Positions 28,385 to 37,256 are shown, numbered from the stretch's first letter. The stretch is DNA of 64,000 nucleotides from RYN-230 sp963793825 (GCA_963793825.1 CAWCBE010000007.1:1-64000), one strand, 5' to 3'. Translations and numbers: made by a program. Notes: generated by a model not told the origin, from the letters alone.

Positions 28385-29548
28385 TCAGCGGACGCCGTAG
28401 AGGTGTTCCAGGGCGAGCTGGTCCAGGCGCTCGTAGCCCAGGCCGCGGACGGCCAGGGCCTCGATGTCGGGGGTGAAGCCCTGGACGTCCCGCCAGGTCT
28501 CGCCGGCGGCCAGGGTGGGCGTGGCCAGGTCCTCCACCCCGGACGCGGCCAGGGCCGCCTTCACCTCCGGATCGGCGCGGAAGGCCCGGGCCTTCTCCCG
28601 CAGGATCAGGTAGTTGCGCATGCACGCCGCGGCGGACACCCAGACGCCCTCGTCGTCCTCGGTGCGCGGCGGCTTGTAGTCGAAGTGGACCGGCCCGTCG
28701 TAGCCGCCCGCCTCCAGGGTGTCCACCACCCAGAACGCGCCTCGGGCATTACCGGCGCCGAACCGCAGGTCCTGGTCGTACCGCGGGCCGCTCTGGCCGT
28801 TGAGGTCGATATGGAACAGTTTGCCGTGCCACAGGGCCTGCGCGATGCCGTGCGCGTAGTTGAGCGAGGCCATCTCCTCATGCCCGACCTCCGGGTTGAT
28901 GCCGACCATCTCGGCATGCTCCAGCTCGGTGATGAACGCGAGGGCGTGCCCGGCCGTGGGCAGCAGGATGTCGCCGCGCGGCTCGTTGGGCTTGGGCTCG
29001 ATGGCGAACCGCAGGCTGTACCCCTGGTCCAGCACGTACTGGCAGAGCAGGTCCAGGCCCTCCTTGTACCGGGCCAGCGCGGCGCGCACGTCCTTGGCCG
29101 CGCCGGACTCGGCACCCTCCCGGCCGCCCCAGAACACGTAGATGCCCGCGCCCAGCTCGGCCGCCAGGTCCAGGTTGCGCATCACCTTGGCCAGCGCGAA
29201 CCGGCGCACGTCGCGGTCGCTGGCGGTGAACCCGCCATCCTTGAACATCGGGTGGCCGAACAAGTTCGTCGTCGCCGTCGTCACCACCAGGCCGGTATCG
29301 TCCAGCGCCCGGCGGAAGTCGGCGATCCGCGCATCCCGCTCGGCTTCGCTGGCGCCGAACTCGAACACGTCGTTGTCGTGGAAGTTGACCCCGTAGGCGC
29401 CCAGTTCGGCGAGCTTGCGGACGGCGCGGTCCGCCCGCATCGGCGGCCGCACCGCACCGCCGAACACATCCACTCCCTGCCAGCCAACCGTCCAGATCCC
29501 GAACGAGAACTTGTCCTGCCGAGTCGGAACATACGCGTCTGCACTCAC
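28385..29548 (-). CDS. xylA: Xylose isomerase
   Basis: Interconverts D-xylose and D-xylulose (and glucose/fructose). Length 387 aa, the class I actinomycete type. Catalytic and metal residues are all visible: His and Asp in NFHDND (about residues 55-60), YVFWGGREGAE, Glu and Lys in IEPKPNEP, Glu/His in NPEVGHEEM, Asp in FHIDLNGQ and HFDYKPPR. The GTG start overlaps the xylB stop (GTGA) and has AAAGGA upstream, so the pair is one operon in the order xylB-xylA. No XylR or sugar ABC transporter is next to it. Confidence 0.96.
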   Translation of the reverse strand: MSADAYVPTRQDKFSFGIWTVGWQGVDVFGGAVRPPMRADRAVRKLAELGAYGVNFHDNDVFEFGASEAERDARIADFRRALDDTGLVVTTATTNLFGHPMFKDGGFTASDRDVRRFALAKVMRNLDLAAELGAGIYVFWGGREGAESGAAKDVRAALARYKEGLDLLCQYVLDQGYSLRFAIEPKPNEPRGDILLPTAGHALAFITELEHAEMVGINPEVGHEEMASLNYAHGIAQALWHGKLFHIDLNGQSGPRYDQDLRFGAGNARGAFWVVDTLEAGGYDGPVHFDYKPPRTEDDEGVWVSAAACMRNYLILREKARAFRADPEVKAALAASGVEDLATPTLAAGETWRDVQGFTPDIEALAVRGLGYERLDQLALEHLYGVR

Positions 29549-31029
29549 CGGGCAGTCCTTTCTTCCAGGCCCAACGTCGCGGCCTTGCCGTCTGCGTCGC
29601 CGCCCGCTGCCCCGGCCAGCGGCCGGCCCGGTGCGGTGTCATCCCATTCCGTGGTGGCCTCGCGGAGCCAGGCGAGCCGGTCCCGGATGGCCGGCTGTGC
29701 CGGGCCGGTGTACTCCTCCGTCAGGTGCCGTGGCCAGGCGGGCGGCCCGGCGGTGCCGGCCAGCGCCCACGCCGCCTGCCGGGCCGCGCCGAGCGCCACA
29801 TACTCCTCCGGCTCCGGCACGCCGACCGGGACGCCGAAGATCCCCGGGGCGAGGCGGCGGGCCGCCTCGGACCGGGCCCCCCCGCCGATCAGCAGCACCC
29901 GGCGCCGCTCGACGCCCTGCGCGGCGATCAGGTCAGCCGCCTCCGCCAGCGTGGCCAGCACCGCCTCGACGGCGGCCCGGGCGAAGTTGGCCGGGGTCGC
30001 GTTCCGCGTGGTCAGGCCGTGCAGCACGCCCCGCGCCCGGGGCCGGTTGGGGGTCCGCTCACCGTCCAGGTAGGGCAGCAGGGTCAGGCCGCCCGCGCCC
30101 GCCCCGGCGGTGAGCGCCCGCTCGGACAGCCCGGCCACGTCGGTGCCGATCAGCTCGGCCACCGCGGCCAGCACCAGGCCGGCGTTCACCGTGGCGACCA
30201 GCGGCAGGAACCGGCCGGTGGCGTCAGCGAACCCGGCCACCGCCCCGGTGGCGTCGGCCACCGGGTGCCCGGTGACCGCGTAGGCCGTACCCGACGTGCC
30301 GATGGAGGTGGCCAGCTCGCCGGGCTCCAGGCCCAGCCCGAGCGCGGCGCCCATGTTGTCGCCCGTGCCCGGGGCCAGCACCGCGCCGCCGACGGTCTCG
30401 CCGATCACCTCCGGGGACATGGCCACCCGGGGCAGCGCGGGCTCGTGGCCGAGCGCGGCCGCCGCGACCTCGGGCAGCCAGCGGCCGGACGCGGGCGAGA
30501 AGTACCCGGTGCCGGACGCCTCGCCGCGGTCGGTGACCGGCTCGGCGGCCCGCCGTCCCGCCGAGGCCAGCCGCCAGGTGACCCAGTCGTGCGGCAGCAG
30601 CACCCGGGCCACCCGGCTGGCGTTCTCCGGCTCGTGCTCGGCCAGCCAGCGCAGCTTGGTCACGGTGAACGAGGCGTTCGGCACGCTGCCGGCCTGCTCC
30701 GCCCACCAGGCCGGGCCGCCCCGTTCGGCGATCAGCTGTTCCGCCGCCCGGGCCGACCGCAGGTCGTTCCACAGCAGCGCGGGCCGGATGACCTGGCCCG
30801 CCTCGTCCAGGACCACCATGCCGTGCTGCTGGCCGGCCACGGCGACCGCGTCGGCCCGGTCCAGCAGGCCAGCACCGGCCCGCTGCAGCGCGATCCACCA
30901 CGCCTCGGGCGCGCACTCGGTGCCGGGCGGGTGCGGCGCACTGCCCCGGGCGACGATCGTGCCGTCCTCCGCCTGGCACAGCACCACCTTGGTGGATTGC
31001 GTGGATGAATCCACCCCGGCTACGAGCAT
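29545..31029 (-). CDS. xylB: Xylulokinase
   Basis: FGGY-family kinase, 494 aa, phosphorylating D-xylulose to the pentose-phosphate intermediate. N-terminal AGVDSSTQSTKVV, VAGQQHGMVVLDEAGQVI, LLPHDWVTWRL, the GTSGTAYAV phosphate-binding loop and C-terminal LLIGGGARSEAARRLAPGIF are typical. ATG 31027-31029 follows GGAGGTGCTGG. First gene of the xylBA operon; a strong palindrome lies 127 bases upstream. Confidence 0.94.
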   Translation of the reverse strand: MLVAGVDSSTQSTKVVLCQAEDGTIVARGSAPHPPGTECAPEAWWIALQRAGAGLLDRADAVAVAGQQHGMVVLDEAGQVIRPALLWNDLRSARAAEQLIAERGGPAWWAEQAGSVPNASFTVTKLRWLAEHEPENASRVARVLLPHDWVTWRLASAGRRAAEPVTDRGEASGTGYFSPASGRWLPEVAAAALGHEPALPRVAMSPEVIGETVGGAVLAPGTGDNMGAALGLGLEPGELATSIGTSGTAYAVTGHPVADATGAVAGFADATGRFLPLVATVNAGLVLAAVAELIGTDVAGLSERALTAGAGAGGLTLLPYLDGERTPNRPRARGVLHGLTTRNATPANFARAAVEAVLATLAEAADLIAAQGVERRRVLLIGGGARSEAARRLAPGIFGVPVGVPEPEEYVALGAARQAAWALAGTAGPPAWPRHLTEEYTGPAQPAIRDRLAWLREATTEWDDTAPGRPLAGAAGGDADGKAATLGLEERTAR

Positions 31030-31155
31030 CCAGCACCTCCAGCAGCGACAGATCCGAACCTACTCCCGGGCCTGGAGCGCACCCGGCCCGGCATCCCGCC
31101 ACGCCGGCCCCTTCCCCGCCCGCGCGCGCCGCGCCACCCGTCCGGTAATCCCGTT

Positions 31156-31199
31156 GTGCGGTGGATTGTGACCTCCTAGGCGGTCACAATCCACCGCAC
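31156..31199. terminator. 18-bp perfect inverted repeat between MFS gene and xylB
   Basis: Arms GTGCGGTGGATTGTGACC (31156-31173) and its exact complement (31182-31199) around an 8-base spacer containing CCTAGG. A partial copy of the right arm (GGTCACAACTCACCGCG) overlaps the MFS stop codon. It could terminate the MFS gene or be an operator upstream of xylB. Confidence 0.6.
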
Positions 31200-31224
31200 G
31201 GGCGCCTTCCGGCCCCCGTCGTGG

Positions 31225-32577
31225 TCACAACTCACCGCGCCGATGCGGATCGGCCGCCGGGGCGGCGAGCGACCCGGTCAGCGGTTCCCCGGGGGCCGTC
31301 GCGGGCACGGTCAGATCGCGGGCGGCCGGCCAGCCCGCCGCCAACTGCAGCCCGGTGATCACCAGCAGCACGGCCACGGGGATGGTCCAGCCCGCCGTGG
31401 CGGAATGCAGGAAGCCGACCAGGAGCGGCCCCGTGGTGGCCAGCAGGTAGCCCAGGCTCTGCGCGAACGACGACAGCGACGCCGCGGTGGCCGGATCGGG
31501 GGCCCGGGCCATGGTGAAGAAGATGGCCAGGCCCAGCGCGGCACCCTGGCCGGACCCGAGCAGCAGCACCCAGGCCACCGCGGAGCCCAGCGGGGCGAAC
31601 CAGGCGCCGGCCAGCCCGGCCGCGCTGGCCGCGACGGTCAGCGCCATCAGCAGGCGCTGGTCCCGGGCGCGGTGCGCGAGCACCGGGACGACCAGCGCAG
31701 TGATCGCGCCGCCGAAGCTCATCACGGCCAGCAAGGCCCCGGCCCCACCAGGGCTGACCCCGCGGTCCCGGAACATGGTGGGCAGCCAGGACAGCGTCGC
31801 GTAGAAGGTCAGGCTCTGCAGGCCCATGAACCCGGTGACTTGCCAGGTCAGGGCGTGCCGGTAGACGGGCCGCCCGCGCCCCGCGGCACCGCGTCTCCCG
31901 GCACCGCGTCCCCTGGCACCGCGTCTCCCGGCACCGGGCCCGCCGGCACCGGGCCCGCCGGACGGCAGGGTGCGGAACCGCAGCTGGGGTAGCCACGCCA
32001 CGGCGGCGCCGAGCGCGGGGAGGGCCCACAGGCCCAGGGCCAGCAGCACCGAGCCGCCGGAGGCCCGGTAGACGGGGACGGCGATCAGCGACGCGAGGAT
32101 GGAGCCGGCCGACAGCCCCAGCAGGTAGATGCCGAGGAGCAGTCCGGCCCGCTCCGGCTTGCGCCGTTTGACCAGGCTGGGCAGCAGCACGTTGAGCAGC
32201 GCGATGGCCACGGCGGCCAGCGCGGTGCCGGGGTACAGCATGGCGCCGGGGAACGCGCCGCGCAGGGCCAGTCCGGCGGCCAGCATGACCAGCGCCGCCC
32301 CGAGCACCCGCTCCTCGCCGAACCGCCGGCTGAGCGGGGCCCCGGCCCCGGAGAAGACGCCGAAGCAGAGCACCGGCAACGCCGCCAGTGCGGACAGGGC
32401 GGCGGAAGACAGCTTGAGGCTGGCGGCGAGTTCCGGGAACAGCGGGGGCAGGCTGGTGATCGCCGCCCGCATGTTGAAGGCGAGGGCGGTGATGCCGACC
32501 ACCAGGACCGCGGTTCCGCCGGCCCGGCGGCGGGCCCGGGACCTGGGCCGGACGGCCGGGACGGCAGGCTCAGGCAT
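31225..32577 (-). CDS. MFS transporter, CynX/NimT family
   Basis: Twelve-helix major facilitator of 450 aa. The opening VGITALAFNMRAAITSLPPL and SLSSFAQSLGYLLATTGPLL are characteristic of the CynX/NimT group (cyanate or nitroimidazole-type transporters); the true substrate is not known. The central cytoplasmic loop between TM6 and TM7 contains a Gly/Ala/Arg pentapeptide repeat encoded by a 15-bp minisatellite. ATG 32575-32577 is nine bases after TAGCGT. It stands alone between acnA and xylB. Confidence 0.85.
   Translation of the reverse strand: MPEPAVPAVRPRSRARRRAGGTAVLVVGITALAFNMRAAITSLPPLFPELAASLKLSSAALSALAALPVLCFGVFSGAGAPLSRRFGEERVLGAALVMLAAGLALRGAFPGAMLYPGTALAAVAIALLNVLLPSLVKRRKPERAGLLLGIYLLGLSAGSILASLIAVPVYRASGGSVLLALGLWALPALGAAVAWLPQLRFRTLPSGGPGAGGPGAGRRGARGRGAGRRGAAGRGRPVYRHALTWQVTGFMGLQSLTFYATLSWLPTMFRDRGVSPGGAGALLAVMSFGGAITALVVPVLAHRARDQRLLMALTVAASAAGLAGAWFAPLGSAVAWVLLLGSGQGAALGLAIFFTMARAPDPATAASLSSFAQSLGYLLATTGPLLVGFLHSATAGWTIPVAVLLVITGLQLAAGWPAARDLTVPATAPGEPLTGSLAAPAADPHRRGEL
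31886..31960. repeat. 15-bp tandem repeat inside the CynX-type MFS gene
   Basis: Five units of GCACCGCGTCTCCCG and variants, in frame, encoding a Gly-Ala-Gly-Arg-type repeat in the central loop. Confidence 0.9.
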
Positions 32578-32671
32578 AACCCCGCCACGCTACCGGCCGC
32601 CGCGCCGCCTCCGCCCCCGCCCCGGCGGGCGCCGGGCCGGGGCCGGGGCCGGGGCCGGGGCGGTCGCAGGA

Positions 32672-35431
32672 TCAGCTGAGCAGTGAGCGGAGCACGTACT
32701 GCATGATGCCGCCGTGCCGGTAGTACTCCGCCTCGCCCGGGGTGTCGATCCGGACCACGGCCGGGAACTCCTTGCCGTCCGCCCGGATCGTCACCTCGCG
32801 GGGCACCGTCCCGCTGTTCATCTCCTCAATCCCGGTGATCTCGAAGACCTCATGACCGGTCAGGCCGAGCGAGGCGGCCGACTCCCCCGGCTGGTACTGC
32901 AGCGGGAGCACGCCCATGCCGATCAGGTTGGACCGGTGGATCCGCTCGAAGGACTCGGTCAGCACCGCGCGGACGCCGAGCAGCAGGGTGCCCTTGGCCG
33001 CCCAGTCCCGGGAGGACCCGGAGCCGTACTCCTTGCCGCCCAGCACGATCAGCGGCGTGCCCTCGTCGATGTACTTCCGGGACGCGTCGTAGATGGACAT
33101 CTGCTCGCCGCCGGGCAGGTGCATGGTGACGCCGCCCTCGGTGCCGGGGGCCAGCTGGTTGCGCAGCCGGATGTTGGCGAACGTGCCGCGGATCATCACC
33201 TCGTGGTTCCCGCGGCGGGAGCCGTAGGAGTTGAAGTCCTTCCGCTCCACCTCGTGCTCGGTCAGGTACTTCCCGGCCGGGCTGTCGGTCTTGATCGCCC
33301 CGGCCGGGGAGATGTGGTCGGTGGTCACCGAGTCGCCCAGCATGGCCAGCACCCGGGCACCGTGAATGTCGCTGACCGGCATGGGCTTGTCCGGCATGCC
33401 GTCGAAGTACGGCGGCTTGCGGACGTAGGTGGAGTCCCCGCCCCACTCGAAGGTGTCCCCGCCGGGCACGTCCAGCTCACGCCACTGCTCGTCGCCCTCG
33501 AACACGTCGGCGTAGTCCCGGGTGAACATCTCCGCGGCCACCGCGTGCAGCACCACGTCGGCGATCTCGGCCGCCGAGGGCCAGATGTCGCGCAGGTAGA
33601 CCGGGGTGCCGTCGGGGCGGCTGCCCAGCGGCTCGTTCTCCATGTCGAAGTCCATCGTGCCGGCCAGCGCGTACGCCACCACCAGCGGCGGTGAGGCCAG
33701 GTAGTTCATCTTCACGTCGGGGTTGATCCGGCCCTCGAAGTTGCGGTTGCCGGACAGCACCGACACCACGGCCAGGTCGTTCTCGGCCACCGCCGCGCTG
33801 ATCGCCTCGGGCAGCGGCCCGGAGTTGCCGATGCAGGTGGTACAGCCGTAACCGACCAGGTTGAAGCCGAGCTTCTCCAGGTAGGGGGTCAGCCCGGCCC
33901 GCTCGTAGTAGTCCATGACCACCTTGGAGCCGGGCGCCAGCGTGGTCTTGACCCACGGCTTGCGGTTCAGCCCGGCCTCGACCGCCTTCTTGGCCAGCAG
34001 CGCGGCGCCCACCATGACCGACGGGTTAGAGGTATTCGTGCACGAGGTGATGGCGGCGATGACCACGGAGCCGTGGTCCACGGAGGTCTTGGTGCCGTCC
34101 TCCAGCGTCACCTGCACCGGGTTGGACGGGCGGCCGGAGCGGGCGGCCGCCGGCTGGCTGGCCGGCTGGTCAGCCCCGCCATTCTCCCGGTCCGCCTCGA
34201 ACGGGTCGGACGCCGGGAAGGTCCCGGCCACGTCCTCGTCCAGGCGGTCGAGCGGCACGTAGTTGCCGAGCGACTCGCGGAACGCGGGCTTGGCGTCGGA
34301 CAGGGCCACCCGGTCCTGCGGCCGCTTCGGCCCGGCCAGGGACGGCACCACGGTGGACAGGTCGAGCTCGAGCTCCTCGGAGTAGCGCGTCTCGGCAGCC
34401 GGGTCATGCCACAGGCCCTGCTCCTTGGCGTACGCCTCGACCAGCGCAACCTGATCGGCCGGGCGGCCGGTCAGCCGCAGGTAGTCCAGGGTCTGCTCGT
34501 CGATCGGGAAGATCGCGCAGGTGGAGCCGAACTCGGGGCTCATGTTGCCGATCGTGGCCCGGTTGGCCAGCGGCACCGAGCCCACCCCCTCGCCGTGGAA
34601 CTCGACGAACTTGCCGACCACGCCGTGCTTGCGGAGCAGTTCGGTGATGGTGAGCACCAGGTCGGTGGCGGTGGCCCCGGACGGCAGCTCGCCGGTCAGC
34701 CGGAAGCCGACCACCCGCGGGATCAGCATGCTGATCGGCTGGCCCAGCATGGCCGCCTCGGCCTCGATGCCGCCCACGCCCCAGCCCAGCACGCCCAGGC
34801 CGTTCTGCATGGTGGTGTGCGAGTCGGTGCCCACGCAGGTGTCCGGGTAGGCGGCGCCCTCGCGCGCCATCACCACCCGGGCCAGGTGCTCGATGTTCAC
34901 CTGGTGCACGATGCCGGTGCCCGGCGGCACCACCTTGAACTGGCGGAACGCATCCTGGCCCCAGCGCAGGAACTGGAACCGCTCCCGGTTACGGCTGAAC
35001 TCCAGGGCCACGTTCCGGTCGAAGGCGTCCGGGCGGCCGAAGATGTCAGCCACCACCGAGTGGTCGATGACCAGCTCCGCCGGGACCAGCGGGTTGATCT
35101 TGGACGCGTCGCCGCCCAGGTCCCGCATGGCCTCCCGCATGGTGGCCAGGTCGACCACGGCCGGCACGCCGGTCAGGTCCTGGAGGATGACCCGGGCCGG
35201 GGTGAACTGGATCTCGGTGGATGGCTCGGCCGCGGCGTCCCACCCGGCCAGGGCGGTGACATGCTCGGCGGTGACGTTGCGCCCGTCCTCGGTGCGCAGC
35301 AGGTTCTCAAGCAAGATCTTCAGGCTGAACGGCAGGCTCGCCGACCCGGCCACCGCATCAAGCCGGTGGATCTGGTACTCGGTCCCGCCGGCCTGCAATG
35401 TGGCCAGGCTGCCAAAGCTGTTCGCGGTCAT
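32672..35431 (-). CDS. acnA: Aconitate hydratase A
   Basis: [4Fe-4S] TCA-cycle enzyme converting citrate to isocitrate, 919 aa. Cluster-binding cysteines appear in ITSCTNTSNPSVM and GYGCTTCIGNSG. Other family motifs include TCVGTDSHTTMQNGLGVLGW and GKEYGSGSSRDWAAKGTLLL near the C-terminus. ATG 35429-35431 follows GGGAGG; an in-frame upstream ATG is not needed. The promoter with twin palindromes upstream suggests repression by a TetR- or MarR-type regulator, as AcnR does in Corynebacterium, but no such regulator is adjacent. A Ser/Ala/Gln-rich insert lies around residue 420-440. Confidence 0.95.
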   Translation of the reverse strand: MTANSFGSLATLQAGGTEYQIHRLDAVAGSASLPFSLKILLENLLRTEDGRNVTAEHVTALAGWDAAAEPSTEIQFTPARVILQDLTGVPAVVDLATMREAMRDLGGDASKINPLVPAELVIDHSVVADIFGRPDAFDRNVALEFSRNRERFQFLRWGQDAFRQFKVVPPGTGIVHQVNIEHLARVVMAREGAAYPDTCVGTDSHTTMQNGLGVLGWGVGGIEAEAAMLGQPISMLIPRVVGFRLTGELPSGATATDLVLTITELLRKHGVVGKFVEFHGEGVGSVPLANRATIGNMSPEFGSTCAIFPIDEQTLDYLRLTGRPADQVALVEAYAKEQGLWHDPAAETRYSEELELDLSTVVPSLAGPKRPQDRVALSDAKPAFRESLGNYVPLDRLDEDVAGTFPASDPFEADRENGGADQPASQPAAARSGRPSNPVQVTLEDGTKTSVDHGSVVIAAITSCTNTSNPSVMVGAALLAKKAVEAGLNRKPWVKTTLAPGSKVVMDYYERAGLTPYLEKLGFNLVGYGCTTCIGNSGPLPEAISAAVAENDLAVVSVLSGNRNFEGRINPDVKMNYLASPPLVVAYALAGTMDFDMENEPLGSRPDGTPVYLRDIWPSAAEIADVVLHAVAAEMFTRDYADVFEGDEQWRELDVPGGDTFEWGGDSTYVRKPPYFDGMPDKPMPVSDIHGARVLAMLGDSVTTDHISPAGAIKTDSPAGKYLTEHEVERKDFNSYGSRRGNHEVMIRGTFANIRLRNQLAPGTEGGVTMHLPGGEQMSIYDASRKYIDEGTPLIVLGGKEYGSGSSRDWAAKGTLLLGVRAVLTESFERIHRSNLIGMGVLPLQYQPGESAASLGLTGHEVFEITGIEEMNSGTVPREVTIRADGKEFPAVVRIDTPGEAEYYRHGGIMQYVLRSLLS

Positions 35432-35466
35432 CCGGGTCCGCCTCCCTGGGGCTGTGCTCCTCAACG

Positions 35467-35550
35467 CTGTGGTGCACCACAGGTATCTCGATATCGAGCT
35501 AATTTACGACTCTCTCACGCTAGGGCGAGCTTATCTCGACGTCAAGGTAC
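35467..35550 (-). promoter_or_regulatory. acnA promoter with operator-like palindromes
   Basis: Minus strand: -35 TTGACG (35540-35545), 17-base spacer, -10 TAGCGT (35517-35522). An imperfect palindrome around CTCGACGTCAAG (from about 35531) covers the -35. A perfect CTCGATATCGAG (35487-35498) lies downstream of the start point and looks like a second site for the same factor. Another perfect palindrome, CTGTGGTGCACCACAG (35467-35482), follows. Confidence 0.7.
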
Positions 35551-35619
35551 CGGAGGTGACGGTGCGGATGCCGGGCGGATGAGTGTCGGCCCGGTCCCCG
35601 GATCGGGCAGGATATTCCG

Positions 35620-35967
35620 GTGACTGAACACTCCGAGCGCCCCTGGGGCAGCTACACGGTCCTCACCGAGGGCAACAACTTCAAGGTCAAGACGATCGAG
35701 GTGCATCCGGCGCAGCGGCTCAGTTACCAGAAGCACGCCCGCCGGGCGGAGCACTGGTTCGTCGTGGCCGGAGAGGGCGTCGTCACCCTGGACGGCACCG
35801 ACGTGGCCGTCAAGCCGGGCCAGGGGTTGGACGTCGGCCTGGGCGTCGCCCACCGGATCCACAACACCGGAGCCGAGCCACTGGTGTTCGTCGAGGTACA
35901 GCACGGCGACTACTTCGGCGAGGACGACATCGTCCGCCTGGAAGACGACTACGGCCGCAGCGGCTGA
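35620..35967 (+). CDS. Cupin protein, mannose-6-phosphate isomerase type II C-terminal family
   Basis: Small single-domain cupin of 115 aa. It matches the C-terminal cupin of ManC-type proteins: RPWGSYTVLTEGNNFKVKTI, then the metal motif RLSYQKHARRAEHWFVVAGE and GLGVAHRIHNTG. Alone, without the nucleotidyltransferase half, it may act as a phosphomannose isomerase or another sugar isomerase; this is inference. GTG 35620 is the start; no strong ribosome binding site is seen. It is divergent from acnA. Confidence 0.85.
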   Translation: MTEHSERPWGSYTVLTEGNNFKVKTIEVHPAQRLSYQKHARRAEHWFVVAGEGVVTLDGTDVAVKPGQGLDVGLGVAHRIHNTGAEPLVFVEVQHGDYFGEDDIVRLEDDYGRSG

Positions 35968-36030
35968 CCCCGCCGCCGCGCTGACGCACGTCCTCTCCGC
36001 CGGCTCCATGGCACTGCCGGGTGCGGGCCC

Positions 36031-36119
36031 GGTACGGTCTGGGGCCCGGTGCGGGCCGCGGGCCTGCCCGGTGCGGGCCGCGGGCCTGCCCGGTGCGGGC
36101 CGCGGGCCCAGACCGTACC
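36031..36119. repeat. 22-bp tandem repeat inside an inverted repeat
   Basis: About 2.7 copies of CGGTGCGGGCCGCGGGCCTG plus CC (from 36047) lie between GGTACGGTCTGGGGCCCG and its near-exact complement (36103-36119). Confidence 0.75.
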
Positions 36120-36126
36120 CGCGCGA

Positions 36127-36176
36127 CGTGATGTTGACTTAGGCGCCATTCGGGTGTCCACAAACTCAACATCACG
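36127..36176. terminator. Hairpin, CGTGATGTTGA type
   Basis: Arms 36127-36137 and 36166-36176 are perfectly complementary, with a 28-base loop. Confidence 0.5.
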
Positions 36177-36282
36177 AATCCGGGAATCTCCCGGTCCCGC
36201 CACCTGAGTGCCACAGTGTCACACCAGCACTGTGGACCTCTCCGGCCACAACGTCTGGGGCGCGGATACCGGGCCCACTGCC

Positions 36283-36329
36283 GTGATGCTGACTTAGCCG
36301 CCGCTGAGGCGGCGGCAAGTCAACATCAC
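36283..36329. terminator. Long hairpin related to the one at 36127
   Basis: About 20-bp near-perfect stem, GTGATGCTGACTTAGCCGCC against GGCGGCAAGTCAACATCAC, with a short GC-rich loop. It shares its outer arm sequence with 36127-36176. Confidence 0.6.
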
Positions 36330-36353
36330 CCAGGCCGGGAAGCCTGGCGGGCG

Positions 36354-37256
36354 TCAGCGGAGGGAGGCGGGACGGTCCAGGCCGTGGCGGGCGGCCGACA
36401 GATCCAGGCCGCCGAGGCCCTGCTCATCCAGGGCCGCCCAGCGGCGCTGGATCGCCTCGAGCACGGGCAGCGTCCGGTCGGTGGCGTCCAGCGCCAGGCC
36501 GATGTCCTTAAGCGCCCACTGCAGCGAGAAGTCGGGCGAGTCATCCCCGGCGTCCATCTTGCGCCCCTTGACCTGGGCCACCGGTGCGGACAGGTTGCCC
36601 TCGGCCAGGAAGCCCAGCACGCTGGACCGGGGCACGCCGAGCGAATCGGCCAACGCGAGGATCTCCGCGGTGCCCTCCACCAGGGTGACCAGCCAGGTGT
36701 TCATCACCAGCTTGAGCCGGCTGCCGGCGCCCGCCGCACCGAGCCACAGGATCCGTTGCCCCAGGGCATCGAACACCGGGGCCAGGACCGGGCGCGCGTC
36801 CTGCGGCCCGGACGCGAGGATCAGCAGCTGGCCGTTCTCGGCCGGTGCCCGCGTGCCGGACACGGGCGCGTCTGCGAACCGGACGTCAGGGCGCTCCTCC
36901 GCGGCCCGGGCGGCCAGCCTGGTGGTGGCGTCTATGCCGATGGTCGCCATCTGCGCCCACACCGCGGACGGCTGCATCGCGGCCAGGACACCCTGGCCGA
37001 AGGCCACGTCCTCGGCCGCCGCCGCATCCGCCACCATGGTGATTACCACGCCGGCCTGCGCGACCGCGGCCGCCGGGTCCTCGTGGGCCACCGCGCCGTC
37101 CGCGGACAGCCGGGCCGCGGCCTCGGGCGACCGGTTCCACACATCGACTCCGAACCCGGCCCGGAGCAGGCTGTGCGCCATCCCCCGGCCCATCGCGCCT
37201 AGGCCCAGCACGGCCACGCGGGGCCGTGGCTGGCCGTCGTGTCCAGCGGTGTTCAT
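36354..37256 (-). CDS. NAD(P)-dependent oxidoreductase, 3-hydroxyisobutyrate dehydrogenase family
   Basis: Beta-hydroxyacid dehydrogenase-type enzyme, 300 aa. The Rossmann motif VAVLGLGAMGRGMAHSLL is at about residues 14-31, DAPVSGTRAPAENGQL is the substrate-binding region, and Lys in GSRLKLVMNTWLV is the catalytic residue. The substrate is not known. ATG 37254-37256 has GGAGGGAT upstream. The gene lies 23 bp downstream of the DHA2 pump gene on the same strand, so they may be co-transcribed under the divergent TetR. Confidence 0.88.
   Translation of the reverse strand: MNTAGHDGQPRPRVAVLGLGAMGRGMAHSLLRAGFGVDVWNRSPEAAARLSADGAVAHEDPAAAVAQAGVVITMVADAAAAEDVAFGQGVLAAMQPSAVWAQMATIGIDATTRLAARAAEERPDVRFADAPVSGTRAPAENGQLLILASGPQDARPVLAPVFDALGQRILWLGAAGAGSRLKLVMNTWLVTLVEGTAEILALADSLGVPRSSVLGFLAEGNLSAPVAQVKGRKMDAGDDSPDFSLQWALKDIGLALDATDRTLPVLEAIQRRWAALDEQGLGGLDLSAARHGLDRPASLR

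Larger units (their letters stand above)
35968..36353. other. Convergent intergenic region rich in palindromes
   Basis: No gene. It holds a long hairpin with an internal tandem repeat (36031-36119) and two related hairpins sharing GTGATGYTGACTTAG (36127-36176, 36283-36329). The genes on both sides end here, so these probably stop transcription. Confidence 0.6.
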
